DNA of 64,000 nucleotides from Rubripirellula lacrimiformis (GTDB lineage: Bacteria; Planctomycetota; Planctomycetia; Pirellulales; Pirellulaceae): NCBI RefSeq assembly GCF_007741535.1, contig NZ_CP036525.1, forward strand, positions 8,246,001-8,310,000. The letters run 5' to 3'. Below the pieces are notes generated by a model, which worked only from the letters and a program-made list of their open reading frames with translations, was not told the origin of the DNA and searched no databases. A program made the position numbers and the translations under genes. This document shows, piece after piece, positions 53,238-63,589 of this stretch. Every line of letters starts with the position of its first letter. Positions within the stretch are counted from its first letter, which is position 1.

Positions 53238-55712
53238 ATGCGATACCTCTTGTCACTTTTTGCCGCCTCCATGTTTTTTGCCGTCGGGGCGTCCGCCCAT
53301 GCGGCGGGACTGGGCGTCACCCCGGTTGACCAGTTCAGTGTCCCCGAAGGTTTCCAGGTCGAACTGATCCACGAAGTTCCCGGCGACACCGAAGGATCCT
53401 GGGTCAGCCTGACGGTGGATCCCAAAGGACGATTGATCGCGTGCGACCAATACGGTGGGCTGTACCGAATCGACATCAGCGGCGATGACCCGCAAGTCGA
53501 AAAACTGGACATTGAATTCGAAGGTGCACAGGGATTGCTGTGTGCGTTCGGATCTTTGTACGCCAACGTCAACTCGCGAACGTTCCCCGCAGGCGTGTGG
53601 CGTCTGACGGACACCAACGGTGACGATCAGTACGACAAGAAAGAACACATCATCCCGCTCAACGGTGGATCCGAGCACGGTCCGCACGCGATGATCCTGA
53701 CCCCCGACGAACAGCGAATTCTGATGTGCGCGGGCAACAACACCAGCCTGCCAAAGAACATCACTCGCAGTCGTGTTCCTGAAAACTGGGACGAAGATCA
53801 CCTGTTGGGCCGCATGCCCGACGCCCGTGGTCACAACGCCGATCGCTTGGCCCCCGGTGGCTACGTCGTTTCGTTCAACCCGGACGCCAGCGATATCGAA
53901 TTGGTCGCCACCGGATTCCGAAACGAATACGACATCGCACTGAACCGACAAGGCGAACTGTTCGCCTATGACGCGGACATGGAATGGGACGTCGGTACAC
54001 CTTGGTATCGCCCAACCCGCATCAACCACGTCATCAGTGGCGCCGAATTTGGATGGCGAAACGGAACTGGCAAATGGCCAGAGTATTACCCCGATTCGTT
54101 CGGTTCGGCCGTCGACATCGGCCCTGGATCGCCCACCGGAATCTGTTTCGGATACGGCGCCAAGTTCCCCGCCAAGTACCGCGATTCGCTGTTCATCTGT
54201 GACTGGAGCTACGGCAACATTCACGCCGTGGAATTGACCCCCGATGGCAGCTCCTATACCGGTTCGTACAAAACGTTTGCGACCGCAGCACCGCTGCCGG
54301 TGACCGACATTTTGATTCACCCGACCGACGGTGCGATGTACTTCACCATCGGTGGACGCAAAACCCAAAGCGGTCTGTACCGAATCACGTACACCGGCGA
54401 CCTGGCCGACGAACCGGTCCCAGCGGTCGATTCGTCTGCCCAAGCACTTCGCGATCTTCGCCACCAATTGGAAGCGTTGCATGTCGGGGACGTCTCGGCT
54501 GACTCGATCCCGATGATGCTGGAAAACCTGTCGCATGAAGACCGAGCCATCCGTTTCGCGGCTCGCATCGCGCTGGAACATCAACCGGTACAGCGATGGC
54601 GTGACCAGGTCGTTTCATTGGACGACCCACGTGCCAGAATCCTTGGTGTGATTGCGCTGGCCCGTTGTGGCGAAGCGAGCGACAAGGCGGCTGCCCTGTC
54701 CGGTTTGAACGAACTGGAATGGTCATCGCTAGACGCCAGCAACCGCATTGGCCTGCTGCGAGCCTACGGATTGGTTGCCATTCGATTGGGCGCCATCGAC
54801 GCGGACGAAGCCAAACCGCTGTTGGCCAAAATCGACGGACAGTTCCCGACCGGCGACAATCAGGTGGACCGCGAATTGGCACAGATGCTGATCTACCTCG
54901 GTTCGGCCGACGCGACCGCCAAGGTCGTTGCCGAAATGAAGGCATCGCCCAGCCAGGAAAACCAGATCCACTATGCGATGGCATTGCGGGACACCAAGAA
55001 CGGTTGGACCCCGGAATTGCATCGCCAGTACTTCACTTGGTTCAGCGATATCCAAAGCGCACGCGGCGGCATGTCGTTCGGCGGCTTCATCGACAACATC
55101 AAAAAGGCGGCTCTGCAACGAGTCCCCCAAGATGTTCAGGATCAATTGGCTTCGGTCATCAATCCACCTCAGAAAGCCGATGACGCTGTCACCAAGGCAC
55201 GTCCGTTTGTCCACAAATGGACCGTCGACGACCTGCTAGATGTGACGACCGCAGAGGATCACGTTGCCAACTTTGAACGTGGCAAAGAAGTCTTCGCGGC
55301 AGCACAGTGTTACAAGTGTCACCGGATGGGAGTGCAGGGCGGTATCCTAGGACCGGACCTGACCTCTGCTGGCGGACGCTTCAACGCCAAAGACTTGCTG
55401 GTTTCGATCATCGAACCAAGTAAAGTGATCAGTGACCAATACGGTGCGACCCAATTTTTGACGGACGATGGACGCGTGGTCGTCGGTCGAGTCGTCAACA
55501 TGAACGGAAGCAACCTGGCCGTCATGACCAACATGCTAGACCCATCGTCGCAAACGCAGGTCAATCGTGACACGATTGAAACCACGAAACCGGCGACCAC
55601 TAGCATGATGCCAGCCGGACTGATCGACACGTTCACCGACGAAGAAATCGCTGACTTGGTCGCCTACCTGCGTGCAGGTGGCAACGCCAAACACCCGATC
55701 TTCCAAAAGTAG
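53238..55712 (+). CDS. PVC-type heme-binding membrane-bound dehydrogenase
   Basis: 824 aa from the ATG at 53238. Signal peptide (YLLSLFAASMFFAVGASAHAA, cleavage about residue 22). A beta-propeller sugar dehydrogenase-like domain (about 30-390, with GFRNEYDIALNRQGELFAYD and TRINHV) is followed by a HEAT-like helical region (about 400-660) and a C-terminal c-type cytochrome domain with one heme site CYKCH (691-695) and a distal Met candidate (MMPAGLIDTFTDEEIADLVAYLR). This three-part architecture is characteristic of planctomycetes and Verrucomicrobia. Periplasmic oxidation of a sugar or alcohol with electron transfer through heme is inferred. ThuA-like protein gene follows. Confidence 0.87.
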   Translation: MRYLLSLFAASMFFAVGASAHAAGLGVTPVDQFSVPEGFQVELIHEVPGDTEGSWVSLTVDPKGRLIACDQYGGLYRIDISGDDPQVEKLDIEFEGAQGLLCAFGSLYANVNSRTFPAGVWRLTDTNGDDQYDKKEHIIPLNGGSEHGPHAMILTPDEQRILMCAGNNTSLPKNITRSRVPENWDEDHLLGRMPDARGHNADRLAPGGYVVSFNPDASDIELVATGFRNEYDIALNRQGELFAYDADMEWDVGTPWYRPTRINHVISGAEFGWRNGTGKWPEYYPDSFGSAVDIGPGSPTGICFGYGAKFPAKYRDSLFICDWSYGNIHAVELTPDGSSYTGSYKTFATAAPLPVTDILIHPTDGAMYFTIGGRKTQSGLYRITYTGDLADEPVPAVDSSAQALRDLRHQLEALHVGDVSADSIPMMLENLSHEDRAIRFAARIALEHQPVQRWRDQVVSLDDPRARILGVIALARCGEASDKAAALSGLNELEWSSLDASNRIGLLRAYGLVAIRLGAIDADEAKPLLAKIDGQFPTGDNQVDRELAQMLIYLGSADATAKVVAEMKASPSQENQIHYAMALRDTKNGWTPELHRQYFTWFSDIQSARGGMSFGGFIDNIKKAALQRVPQDVQDQLASVINPPQKADDAVTKARPFVHKWTVDDLLDVTTAEDHVANFERGKEVFAAAQCYKCHRMGVQGGILGPDLTSAGGRFNAKDLLVSIIEPSKVISDQYGATQFLTDDGRVVVGRVVNMNGSNLAVMTNMLDPSSQTQVNRDTIETTKPATTSMMPAGLIDTFTDEEIADLVAYLRAGGNAKHPIFQK

Positions 55713-55728
55713 GTGACGACAGACTTCC

Positions 55729-55753
55729 GTCCCGCTGCGATCCGCAGCGGGAC
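55729..55753. terminator. Hairpin after the cytochrome dehydrogenase gene
   Basis: Perfect 10-bp arms GTCCCGCTGC (55729-55738) and GCAGCGGGAC (55744-55753) around five bases. No T-tract; attenuator or mRNA-end structure. Confidence 0.5.
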
Positions 55754-55802
55754 GCGCTTCGGTGGGTAGAGGACTGTTGGAACAATCACTGACGTAGTGG
55801 AT

Positions 55803-55822
55803 TTCTGGCGAACCCCACGACG
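55803..55822 (+). repeat. Dispersed 20-bp repeat, copy 3
   Basis: TTCTGGCGAACCCCACGACG, two differences from the copy at 15641-15660. Located 65 bp before the ThuA-like start. Confidence 0.55.
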
Positions 55823-55886
55823 CGGCCTCCCACACCAGGCCTGGCAAACAACCATCAACTCTTCCCTCGTATCGACCGAGACTTCC

Positions 55887-56900
55887 ATGCTTCGTGCATT
55901 CCTGTGTTTGACAATCCTGGCCGTGTCCGCATCGGTACCGGCCCTTGGCGATGACCCTTGGTTGACCTTTCCTGGTGGCGATGGCCCCGGTGCGGGAAAA
56001 CACATCGTGCTGGTCTCGGGCGATCATGAATACCGCAGCGAGGAAGCTCTGCCACAGCTCGGAAAAATCCTCTCCCAGCGACTCGGATTTCGCTGCACCG
56101 TGCTGTTCGCAATCGATCCCAAAACCGGGCTGATCGATCCCGAATTTGAATCCAACATCCCTGGACTTCAGGCATTGGATTCAGCCGACTTGGTGATCCT
56201 AGGGCTGCGATTTCGCAACCTTCCCGATGACCAGATGAAAATGATCCTGGACTATGTCGATGCCGGTCGCCCATTGATGGGGCTGCGAACATCGACCCAC
56301 CCGTTCAACATTCCCGCCGACCGCAAATACGCCAAGTATTCGTGGAACAACAAAAACAAAGACTTTGCCGGCGGCTTCGGCAAACAGGTGCTGGGTGAAA
56401 CCTGGGTAGCCCACCATGGCAAACATGGCTCGGAATCCACTGCTGGGATCATCAGCGACCCGGACCACCCGATCGCAACCGGCATCCAGTCGGGCGACAT
56501 CTGGGGGCCAACGGACGTGTACGCGGTCAAGCTGCCGCTATCGGGCGACGGGCACGCGATCGTCAAGGGACAGATCCTGTCAGGCATGAACCCAGATGAC
56601 GCGCCCGTTACCGACGATCGCAACGACCCCATGATGCCAATCGCTTGGACGCGGACCTACAACGGCGGCCGCGTTTTCACAACCACGATGGGATCCGCCG
56701 ATGACCTGCCCAACGAAGGCGTTCGCCGAATGCTGGTCAACGCGTCGCTGTGGTGCGTGGGCCTAGAAGACCGGATCACCGATGACTTGGACGTTTCGAT
56801 CGTGGGCGAATACAACCCAACCGGGTTTGGGTTCAAAAAGTTCATCCCCGGCAAGAAACCGGCCGACTACGACCTAACGCAACCGCAGCCCGCCAAGTAG
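55887..56900 (+). CDS. Exported ThuA-like domain protein
   Basis: 337 aa from the ATG at 55887. Signal peptide (LRAFLCLTILAVSASVPALG, cleavage about residue 21). The rest follows the ThuA trehalose-utilisation/glutamine-amidotransferase-like fold: IVLVSGDHEYRSEEALPQL, ADLVILGLRFRNLPDDQM, GRPLMGLRTSTHPF, VAHHGKHGSES and GRVFTTTMGSADDL. ThuA proteins occur with sugar dehydrogenases and isomerases; here the cytochrome dehydrogenase precedes it and a sugar isomerase follows in convergent orientation. Catalytic activity not established. Confidence 0.85.
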   Translation: MLRAFLCLTILAVSASVPALGDDPWLTFPGGDGPGAGKHIVLVSGDHEYRSEEALPQLGKILSQRLGFRCTVLFAIDPKTGLIDPEFESNIPGLQALDSADLVILGLRFRNLPDDQMKMILDYVDAGRPLMGLRTSTHPFNIPADRKYAKYSWNNKNKDFAGGFGKQVLGETWVAHHGKHGSESTAGIISDPDHPIATGIQSGDIWGPTDVYAVKLPLSGDGHAIVKGQILSGMNPDDAPVTDDRNDPMMPIAWTRTYNGGRVFTTTMGSADDLPNEGVRRMLVNASLWCVGLEDRITDDLDVSIVGEYNPTGFGFKKFIPGKKPADYDLTQPQPAK

Positions 56901-56925
56901 GCTTGGCGAGGCAAACGTTGGCTTG

Positions 56926-56942
56926 GATCGTCCCGCGATCCA
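56926..56942. terminator. Small palindrome in the convergent gap after the ThuA-like gene
   Basis: GGATCG and CGATCC arms around five bases in a 54-bp tail-to-tail gap. Confidence 0.35.
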
Positions 56943-56954
56943 TTGACCGGTTGG

Positions 56955-57917
56955 CTAACCATCGATCAAGTCGAACGCAGCCGTCATCGCCTTGGCTGTG
57001 GCGGCACAAGCCGGACCATTTTCCATCGCCGCCAGTTTGCGATTGAATGGTTCGGCACGGATCGGGCCGTCGTACCCGATCGCGACCAGAGACTGCAAGA
57101 ACGACTTCAGGTCGATCACGCCGGTCGCCATGGGAAGCATTCGTTGATTGTCGATCTGCTGGTCCACCGCCAATCCGGCCGGCGCGTCGTTCAAGTCACA
57201 AGCCACCACATCGGCATTCGATAGAGACGTGATGTCGGCGACGGTTTCACCGGCCGTGTACCAGTGCCAACTATCTAAAATGAACCCCACACCGGGCTGA
57301 TCGATCTGGGCAATCAGGTCCTTGGTTTCCGCCATCGAATGGATGAAGGGATATCGCTTGGATGTCCACAACGTCTTCGGACCGACGTATTCCATTCCGA
57401 ATCGTTGCCCGTGGTCGCCGAGCACTTGGACGCATTGGCGCAGACGTTCGGCGTGCTGACGCATGTTCTGTGTGTAGGTCAGATCGTCATGACAGGGCAT
57501 CAGGTATGTGCCCACTCGCGTCACCCCGGCATCCTGCATCGCGGCCGCCAAGTCTGGCAACGAATTCAACTGTTCGCGAAAAGTTGCCTCGTCCCGGCGA
57601 AACTCGACCGGCAATCCGGCGGCTCCCCACACCAACCCCGATTCCTTCATCTGGTCGATCCACTCGGCCCTTTGATCCACACTGGCATTGGCAAGAGCGT
57701 GCGGGTCAGGCGTTACCGCTTCGAATCCATGTCGGGCTGCCAAGCGAATCGCTTCGGGCTGGTCCGTGTTCACACCGATCGAACCACCGCGCAGCGACAT
57801 CGTGAACAACCGCTTGGTCGGCGCCGCGGCGCGAGCCCAACGCGTGGTCACGCCGGCCAGTACGGTGGCGGCGGACGCCTGCAACATGCGGCGGCGATTG
57901 CTGGTCAACATCGGCAT
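56955..57917 (-). CDS. Tat-exported sugar phosphate isomerase/epimerase-like TIM barrel
   Basis: 320 aa from the ATG at 57917; an ATG two codons later is equally possible. Twin-arginine signal NRRRMLQASAA (about 7-17). Mature part is an AP-endonuclease-2/xylose-isomerase-like TIM barrel: RLAARHGFEAV, FGMEYVGPKTL (metal Glu), FILDSWHWYTAG (metal Asp and His) and YDGPIRAEPFN (metal Glu). It probably isomerises or epimerises a free sugar in the periplasm. It starts 71 bp after the arylsulfatase stop on the same strand, suggesting a polysaccharide-use operon. Confidence 0.85.
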   Translation of the reverse strand: MPMLTSNRRRMLQASAATVLAGVTTRWARAAAPTKRLFTMSLRGGSIGVNTDQPEAIRLAARHGFEAVTPDPHALANASVDQRAEWIDQMKESGLVWGAAGLPVEFRRDEATFREQLNSLPDLAAAMQDAGVTRVGTYLMPCHDDLTYTQNMRQHAERLRQCVQVLGDHGQRFGMEYVGPKTLWTSKRYPFIHSMAETKDLIAQIDQPGVGFILDSWHWYTAGETVADITSLSNADVVACDLNDAPAGLAVDQQIDNQRMLPMATGVIDLKSFLQSLVAIGYDGPIRAEPFNRKLAAMENGPACAATAKAMTAAFDLIDG

Positions 57918-57988
57918 GGATCGGGGTCCAAAAGGAGAAAGCAGGGGAGGGAGAGTGAAGGGAGTGATCCTTGGCGATTCGATCGGAA

Positions 57989-59539
57989 TCAACTGCCACT
58001 GGGGTCATATTGGCCGTTGGGAAAGTCCGGCTCGGTCGTTCGATTGGCAACGAACTGTTTTTCCAGACGATCCACCACATCGGGATGCTGGGCCGACAAA
58101 TCATTCGACTCGGTTTCATCCACGCTTAGGTCGTACAGTTCCCATGCACTGGGCTGCGTGCCGCTGACGCCACGACGGACCGCTTTCCAACGACCATCAC
58201 GAACCGCAGCGATGCCGCCGTAGCCACTGAAATCCCAGATCAACGGTTGATCCCGACCGGACAACGCTTCCCCACGCAACACCGGATTCAAATCCACTCC
58301 ATCGATCGTCTGAGACGTCGGCAGTTTGCCGCCGGCGATCGACGTCAACGTCGGAAACCAATCCGGGAAATAGGTTGGTTCGGAATTCTTGGTGCCCGCC
58401 CCGACATGCCCCGGCCAACGGACAACACAGGGAATTCGGATTCCGCCTTCGTAACAGCTTCCCTTCCAACCTCGCAGCCCGCGATTCGAATCAAAGAACG
58501 TGCAGGCGGCACCGCCGACGTGAAATTCGGGATTGCGACTGCCATGGGTTGGCCCATTGTCGGACGTAAAAACAACGATCGTGTTGTCCGACAATCCATG
58601 CTGTTCCAATCGCTGCAGGATCTGGCCCACGTGTTCGTCCAGATCCGAAATCATCGCCGCATAGGCTGCCCGTGGACGCGGATGTGGCAGGTAACCATTC
58701 TCACCACGATAGGGACCATGTTCTTCGTCCCACTGCGTTGGATACTCGTCAATCCAGCGCTGGGGTGGCTGCATCGAAACGTGCGGTTCGACAAACGGCA
58801 GGTACAAGAAAAAGGGTCGTTTCTTGTTCTGGTCTAAGAACCGGATCGCTTCGGAAAGAATCCGATCCGGGGCATAGGTCTTCGATCGGTAGTCATCGGC
58901 AACCACTTCGCCGTCGGGTTTGCGATCGTGCCCGGGGATCGGGTACGGGTTGATGGTCACCTCTTTTTCGTTGCTGTCAAGAAAAGTCGGATAGTAGCTG
59001 TGGGCGTTCCGCTGACAGTTGTATCCAAAGAACCGATCGAACCCCTGCTTGATTGGCGAACCCGATGTGTTGGACGGACCGAGTCCCCATTTGCCAAACG
59101 CGCCGGTGGTATACCCCGCCTGCTTTAGAACCTCGGCAACGGTGACGACATCGTCCGTGATCGGCCACTGACCCGGATAGATCCGGCCGTTACCCGAATC
59201 ACGATTCCCACGGATTTGGGCGTGCCCCAAATGCTGACCCGTCATCAACGTGCATCGGGCGGGCGCACAGACCGGTGCACCGGTGTAGTGATGCAAGAAC
59301 GTCATTCCATCACGAGCCAACGAATCGATGTGCGGCGTGCGAATTTTCTGCTGGCCGTAACAGCCCAGTTCGCCATAGCCAAGATCGTCAGCCAAAATGA
59401 ACACGATGTTCGGGCGATCACTGGCTTGGTCCGCCCCGCGCGCCGTTCCAATAGCGCCCAACACAAACATCAGTGCCATGCCACAACCCACCGCGGACGT
59501 GGCCAGATCGTGAAGAAATTTAGATCGACAGGAAATCAT
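57989..59539 (-). CDS. Arylsulfatase
   Basis: 516 aa from the ATG at 59539. Signal peptide (about 11-35, ending ARGA). S1 sulfatase motifs: ILADDLGYGELGCYG (metal Asp pair 51-52), the formylglycine core CAPARCTLMTG with Cys91, GKWGLG, FLYLPFVEPH and VVFTSDNGP. Closest in layout to the arylsulfatase A group. It should hydrolyse sulfate esters of marine polysaccharides in the periplasm; substrate not determinable. Activation needs a formylglycine-generating enzyme, not encoded here. Confidence 0.92.
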   Translation of the reverse strand: MISCRSKFLHDLATSAVGCGMALMFVLGAIGTARGADQASDRPNIVFILADDLGYGELGCYGQQKIRTPHIDSLARDGMTFLHHYTGAPVCAPARCTLMTGQHLGHAQIRGNRDSGNGRIYPGQWPITDDVVTVAEVLKQAGYTTGAFGKWGLGPSNTSGSPIKQGFDRFFGYNCQRNAHSYYPTFLDSNEKEVTINPYPIPGHDRKPDGEVVADDYRSKTYAPDRILSEAIRFLDQNKKRPFFLYLPFVEPHVSMQPPQRWIDEYPTQWDEEHGPYRGENGYLPHPRPRAAYAAMISDLDEHVGQILQRLEQHGLSDNTIVVFTSDNGPTHGSRNPEFHVGGAACTFFDSNRGLRGWKGSCYEGGIRIPCVVRWPGHVGAGTKNSEPTYFPDWFPTLTSIAGGKLPTSQTIDGVDLNPVLRGEALSGRDQPLIWDFSGYGGIAAVRDGRWKAVRRGVSGTQPSAWELYDLSVDETESNDLSAQHPDVVDRLEKQFVANRTTEPDFPNGQYDPSGS

Positions 59540-59883
59540 GAGGTCAGCATCCGCATAGCAGTATGGTGATGGATCGCAGCCACACAAACGAGTGGTACAC
59601 AAACGCGACACACACTCACCGGCGCGAATCCTAGGCAGTTCAAGAGATCAGCCCAGCATAACTGAGCGTCCGACACGGTGTGCCGCAGCGATTGCCTCTG
59701 CGCCGGTTTGCCACAATCCATCGCCGCAGAACCGCGTTCGAAAGAATGCCCACTGCCCACAACAGGAATCTCGTCGAACAAAATTCCCGAGCCAACTTCT
59801 GTCAGGGCACCACCGCCCGAGATGGGGGGATAAGATAATGGCAGCCAAGCAAGCTTCCTCTTCTGGACCAGCGGGACGAAACA
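59540..59883. other. Divergent intergenic region
   Basis: 344 bp between the arylsulfatase (minus) and the Coa1-like gene (plus). No gene or repeat recognised; it must include both promoters. Confidence 0.5.
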
Positions 59884-60345
59884 ATGTCAGTCGATCAAAT
59901 GTCGCCAAGTTCACCGGAAACGATGGCCCAACCCGTCCCGCCCAAGTCCAGAACCGGATGCCTGTTGATGGGGATCGGCGGCGGTTGTTTGGTAGCCATC
60001 CTGATCTGCGGCGGACTTGCCGCCACCGGCGTGATCAGCGTTTTCGCCCTGCTGAAATCCAGCCAACCGTACACCGAATCGCTGCAACGAGCACAGCAAA
60101 ACGTTGAACTGCAGCAGCAAATCGGAACGCCGATCGAACCCAGCATGCTGGTCAACGGCAACGTCAACCTGAACAACGACGACGGCGAAGCCAACTTGAA
60201 CTATTCCGTTCATGGCCCCAATGGGTCCGCCCAGGTGAAGGTCGTTGCGACCAAGACGGACGGAAACTGGCAGTACCAGCAGATGCAGGTCACCCCGGAT
60301 CAGACCAAAACGCCGATCGACTTAGCGACGCCCAACGAACCCTAG
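59884..60345 (+). CDS. Coa1-like (cytochrome oxidase assembly factor-type) membrane protein
   Basis: 153 aa. A Pro/Ser-rich cytosolic start is followed by one membrane helix (about 26-56, LLMGIGGGCLVAILICGGLA). The exposed domain matches the Coa1/Tim21-like pattern: SSQPYTESLQRAQQNVELQQ, IGTPIEPS, then glycine-rich strands ending VHGPNGSAQVKVVATKTDG and NWQYQQMQV. In mitochondria Coa1 helps cytochrome oxidase assembly; bacterial members are unstudied. Single gene. Confidence 0.65.
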   Translation: MSVDQMSPSSPETMAQPVPPKSRTGCLLMGIGGGCLVAILICGGLAATGVISVFALLKSSQPYTESLQRAQQNVELQQQIGTPIEPSMLVNGNVNLNNDDGEANLNYSVHGPNGSAQVKVVATKTDGNWQYQQMQVTPDQTKTPIDLATPNEP

Positions 60346-60583
60346 GCTGGCAAAACCCCAGTCCCCCTAAACCCCCAGAACCACCAAGGGTGTGCCCGCT
60401 GTGGCACTGACCTTAATCCCAAGACGCTAGAACTCAACCAACGGCGGTTTCTGTCCCGCTGATCCGATTTAGAGGCGCTTTGTTGTTGATTACCGCCCCG
60501 CAGCCCCCAAGACTAGGGCTGGGGAAGGTCGGCCATCGTCTTCATTCCGACCTCGAAATTGTTCTGGCTTAGTGGATTTTGCG

Positions 60584-60754
60584 ATGAAACCGATGACACG
60601 ATTGGCAGCCCTGCTGTTCTTATCGATACCGCTGATGGGGTGCGACGACAGACCGTCCGTGTCCATTGAAGATGGTGACGAGGAAGCGATCGCCAAGTAC
60701 GAGGCGATGCTGGCCGCCGAAGGGGAAGGCGACAAAGACCTGGACGCTCCCTGA
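60584..60754 (+). CDS. Small lipoprotein upstream of DUF1559
   Basis: 56 aa from the ATG at 60584. Lipoprotein signal with hydrophobic LAALLFLSIPL and lipobox LMGC (lipidated Cys20), then a short acidic tail (SIEDGDEEAIAKYEAMLAAE). Small lipoproteins of this kind often precede DUF1559 genes in planctomycetes; here the DUF1559 start is 267 bp downstream. Function unknown. Confidence 0.65.
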   Translation: MKPMTRLAALLFLSIPLMGCDDRPSVSIEDGDEEAIAKYEAMLAAEGEGDKDLDAP

Positions 60755-61021
60755 TTGATCGAATGACATTCAGGGGCATCCCGCCAGGGATTCTGTGCAG
60801 CACGCGAGACAACGCGAACCGCTGTTAGGGATCCAGTTGCCCGGGTTCAGCTGCTTGCATCCGGCTACCCGGATTCAGCAGTGTGGGCCCAACGGGGGAC
60901 CGAGCGATCATCCATTGCGATGGACGGTCATTTTGCGAGAAGCACTTCGGCGCCCCCGAACACTGCCGCATCGATTTCATGCGGTCATATTCTTTTCTTA
61001 TCTTATCGAGGGGACGTTCTG

Positions 61022-62248
61022 ATGAAGAACCACAAGAACGGTTTCACATTGGTGGAACTGCTAGTCGTGATCGCCATCATTGGTGTTTTGGTCGGGCTAC
61101 TGCTACCGGCGGTGCAGTCGGCTCGCGAAGCGGCCAGACGGATGAGCTGCAGCAACAACTTCAAAAACATCGGGCTGTCGATCCACAACTACCACTCGGC
61201 GTTCCAGCAACTCCCGATGCACGGGACGGGTGCGACGAACGAAACCGAGGACAATTGGAACAACGCCGACAACCCAGGCACCCCTGGGGCACCCGGCGGC
61301 TACACCCGCCATCAGTTGAGCATGCTAGTGGGCATCTTGCCGTTTTTAGAACAGACGGCGATGTGGGAACAGATTTCCAATCCGCTGGAAGAACCCAGTG
61401 GTGAAACGTGGGCGGCGATGGGACCGGCACCCTACACGATTCGGTACACCCCATGGACCACCGACGTTCAAACCTATCGATGCCCAAGCGATCCCGGCGT
61501 CGGTCTGCCGGCCATCGGGCGCACCAACTATGCGGCCTGCACGGGCGATTCATGCAGCCGCGCCAACTTGGGCATCTCACGATTCAATGGCGGCCAAGGT
61601 CGCTGGTACTACCAAAACGAATCGTGGTTGATGCAACAGGTTCGCGCAGCCCAGCGAGGCATGTTTGTGCCGCGTGCCAACGGCAAGTTCCGTGACACGT
61701 TGGATGGGCTGGCCAACACGGTGATGATGGCAGAGATCATCACATCGCTTGGCGACCGAGACATCCGCAGCGTTGGATCCCGCGCCAAAGGATCCCGTTG
61801 GGGTGGCGGAGTGGAAGGCAACCCCAGCATTTGCTTGGACGAAGACATCGATCCGCTGCGTCCCAGATACTGGTTGCCTGGCACCAACCTGCCCGGTGCT
61901 GCCACCCAACGCGGATTCCGCTGGGCCGACTTCCGACCGCAATACACCCAGGTCAACACGATCCTGCCACCCAACAGCACGGTCTGTTTGAACTACAACG
62001 ATCACGGTGGCGATGGAATCATGCCGCCCAGCAGCCATCACCCCGGCGGTGTCCATATCCTGATGGGGGATGCTTCGATTCAGTTCATCACCGATTCGGT
62101 TGAATCCGGGGATGGTCATGCTGAAATGGTTTGGCGTCAAAACAATAACAACCAAAGCACTCTGCAACCGGGCTCGGCAAGCCCCTATGGCGTGTGGGGT
62201 GCGCTCGGAACGCGAGCGACACGCGAACAGGTCGACCTGCCTTTCTAG
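61022..62248 (+). CDS. DUF1559 protein with type IV pilin-like leader
   Basis: 408 aa from the ATG at 61022 (GAGGGG upstream). Very short leader MKNHKNG then [20 protein letters not shown], the prepilin-peptidase cleavage context, followed by [17 protein letters not shown]-terminal H-x9-DG element [12 protein letters not shown] carries Ala at the final Gly position. About the same length as the DUF1559 protein at 23.5-24.8 kb and clearly homologous, but not a recent duplicate. Ends with a strong terminator. Confidence 0.93.
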   Translation: MKNHKNGFTLVELLVVIAIIGVLVGLLLPAVQSAREAARRMSCSNNFKNIGLSIHNYHSAFQQLPMHGTGATNETEDNWNNADNPGTPGAPGGYTRHQLSMLVGILPFLEQTAMWEQISNPLEEPSGETWAAMGPAPYTIRYTPWTTDVQTYRCPSDPGVGLPAIGRTNYAACTGDSCSRANLGISRFNGGQGRWYYQNESWLMQQVRAAQRGMFVPRANGKFRDTLDGLANTVMMAEIITSLGDRDIRSVGSRAKGSRWGGGVEGNPSICLDEDIDPLRPRYWLPGTNLPGAATQRGFRWADFRPQYTQVNTILPPNSTVCLNYNDHGGDGIMPPSSHHPGGVHILMGDASIQFITDSVESGDGHAEMVWRQNNNNQSTLQPGSASPYGVWGALGTRATREQVDLPF

Positions 62249-62282
62249 CCCGCTGGTTATCTGGCCTCGAAATCACCGATCC

Positions 62283-62316
62283 GAACCCCGTCTGAATGTT
62301 CAGGCGGGGTTCTTTG
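62283..62316 (+). terminator. Rho-independent terminator after DUF1559
   Basis: GAACCCCG (62283-62290) pairs with CGGGGTTC (62305-62312); CTGAA and TTCAG extend the stem inside; followed by TTTG. Confidence 0.85.
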
Positions 62317-62438
62317 TGCGCCGTTGGTTGCCCTAGGTCGCATTTTGAATCACGCTTGTGCCGAGTCGCTGAGGCCGTGCGAATCCGCGTCTGACGAACC
62401 GCCCAAGCTGGAATACCTGGAAACGAAAAGTACAAGCG

Positions 62439-63539
62439 ATGCCCGAACCGCTGCGCAGCGTCCATACGTCGAACATTCCCGACATCCTTCACCAATTAGG
62501 AATTTCGATCCTGGTCACGACCTACCAGGCTGGCCGGCTGGTGATGCTGCGCGCCCAGGACACAGCTCTGAACACGCACTTTCGGTCATTCGATAAACCA
62601 ATGGGGTTGGCGATCGACGGAAATCGATTGGCCGTTGGCACCGCCAACCAGATTTGGGAGTTCCATAACCTGCCGGCGGTGTGCGAAAAAGTGGATGCGA
62701 AAATACGGGCGTCCGATCCGGCGTCTCCGGTGCATCATGACGCTTGCCTTCTGCCACGCACGACCCACTGGACCGGCGACATACAGATCCACGAAATGGA
62801 TTGGGTCAACGGCGCCGCGGGAACGGAGCTATGGGCCGTCAACACACGCTTTTCGTGCCTTTGCCGGCGCAGCGACGTGCACAGTTTCGAACCCGTGTGG
62901 CGACCGTCATTCATCCCACACTTCGTCCCCGGCGACTGCTGCCATCTGAACGGTTTGGCGACTCGAGATGGCCAGGCCCGCTATGTGACAGCGCTCGGGG
63001 AAACCCACGAAGTGGAAGGTTGGCGCAAAAACAAACGCAATGGCGGGATCCTGATCGATATCGAATCGGATCAAGTGATGGCACATGGCCTATCGATGCC
63101 CCATTCACCCCGCTGGCACCAGGGTCATCTATGGGTCCTGCAATCCGGTATCGGCGAACTCGGCATCATCGACCCGGCCAATGGAAGCTACCAGAGCGTT
63201 GCCAAACTGCCCGGCTTCACGCGTGGGTTGTCGTTCGTCGGACCGCTTGCGTTGATCGGCTTATCACAAGTCCGCGAATCCGCGATCTTTGGCGGAGTCC
63301 CGATCGCAGAGGCGAAGCTTGACCAGCGCGTTTGCGGTGTATGGGTGGTCAACATCGAAACGGGAGAAACCGTCGGCTTTGTCCGGTTCGAGGACGCCGT
63401 CCACGAGATCTTTGCCGTCGAAATCTGGCCAACCCGTTACCCCGAATTGATCAACGACGATCAGGATCTGCTGGCTGGATCGTTCGAACTAGCCGACGAA
63501 GCTCTGGCCGACGTCCCAACTGAAATGCGTCGCCAATGA
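62439..63539 (+). CDS. TIGR03032 family protein
   Basis: 366 aa, no signal. Opens ILHQLGISILVTTYQAGRLV and continues with DKPMGLAIDGNRLAVGTANQ, DIQIHEMDWV, LWAVNTRFSCLCR, HLNGLATRDG and GLSMPHSPRWHQGHLWVLQSG, the repeated strands of a beta-propeller-like protein typical of TIGR03032. The role is unknown; in other bacteria members lie near tetratricopeptide or glycosylation genes. Single gene between two terminators. Confidence 0.85.
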   Translation: MPEPLRSVHTSNIPDILHQLGISILVTTYQAGRLVMLRAQDTALNTHFRSFDKPMGLAIDGNRLAVGTANQIWEFHNLPAVCEKVDAKIRASDPASPVHHDACLLPRTTHWTGDIQIHEMDWVNGAAGTELWAVNTRFSCLCRRSDVHSFEPVWRPSFIPHFVPGDCCHLNGLATRDGQARYVTALGETHEVEGWRKNKRNGGILIDIESDQVMAHGLSMPHSPRWHQGHLWVLQSGIGELGIIDPANGSYQSVAKLPGFTRGLSFVGPLALIGLSQVRESAIFGGVPIAEAKLDQRVCGVWVVNIETGETVGFVRFEDAVHEIFAVEIWPTRYPELINDDQDLLAGSFELADEALADVPTEMRRQ

Positions 63540-63589
63540 CCCGATCGACGCGAACGCCGATGCGGAAGAAGCGGATCGGCGACGGCCAA

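Noticed and set aside
53253-54584. A 443-codon minus-strand open frame opposite the cytochrome dehydrogenase
   Set aside because: Antisense to a gene with signal peptide, propeller and heme motif; translation has no recognisable features.
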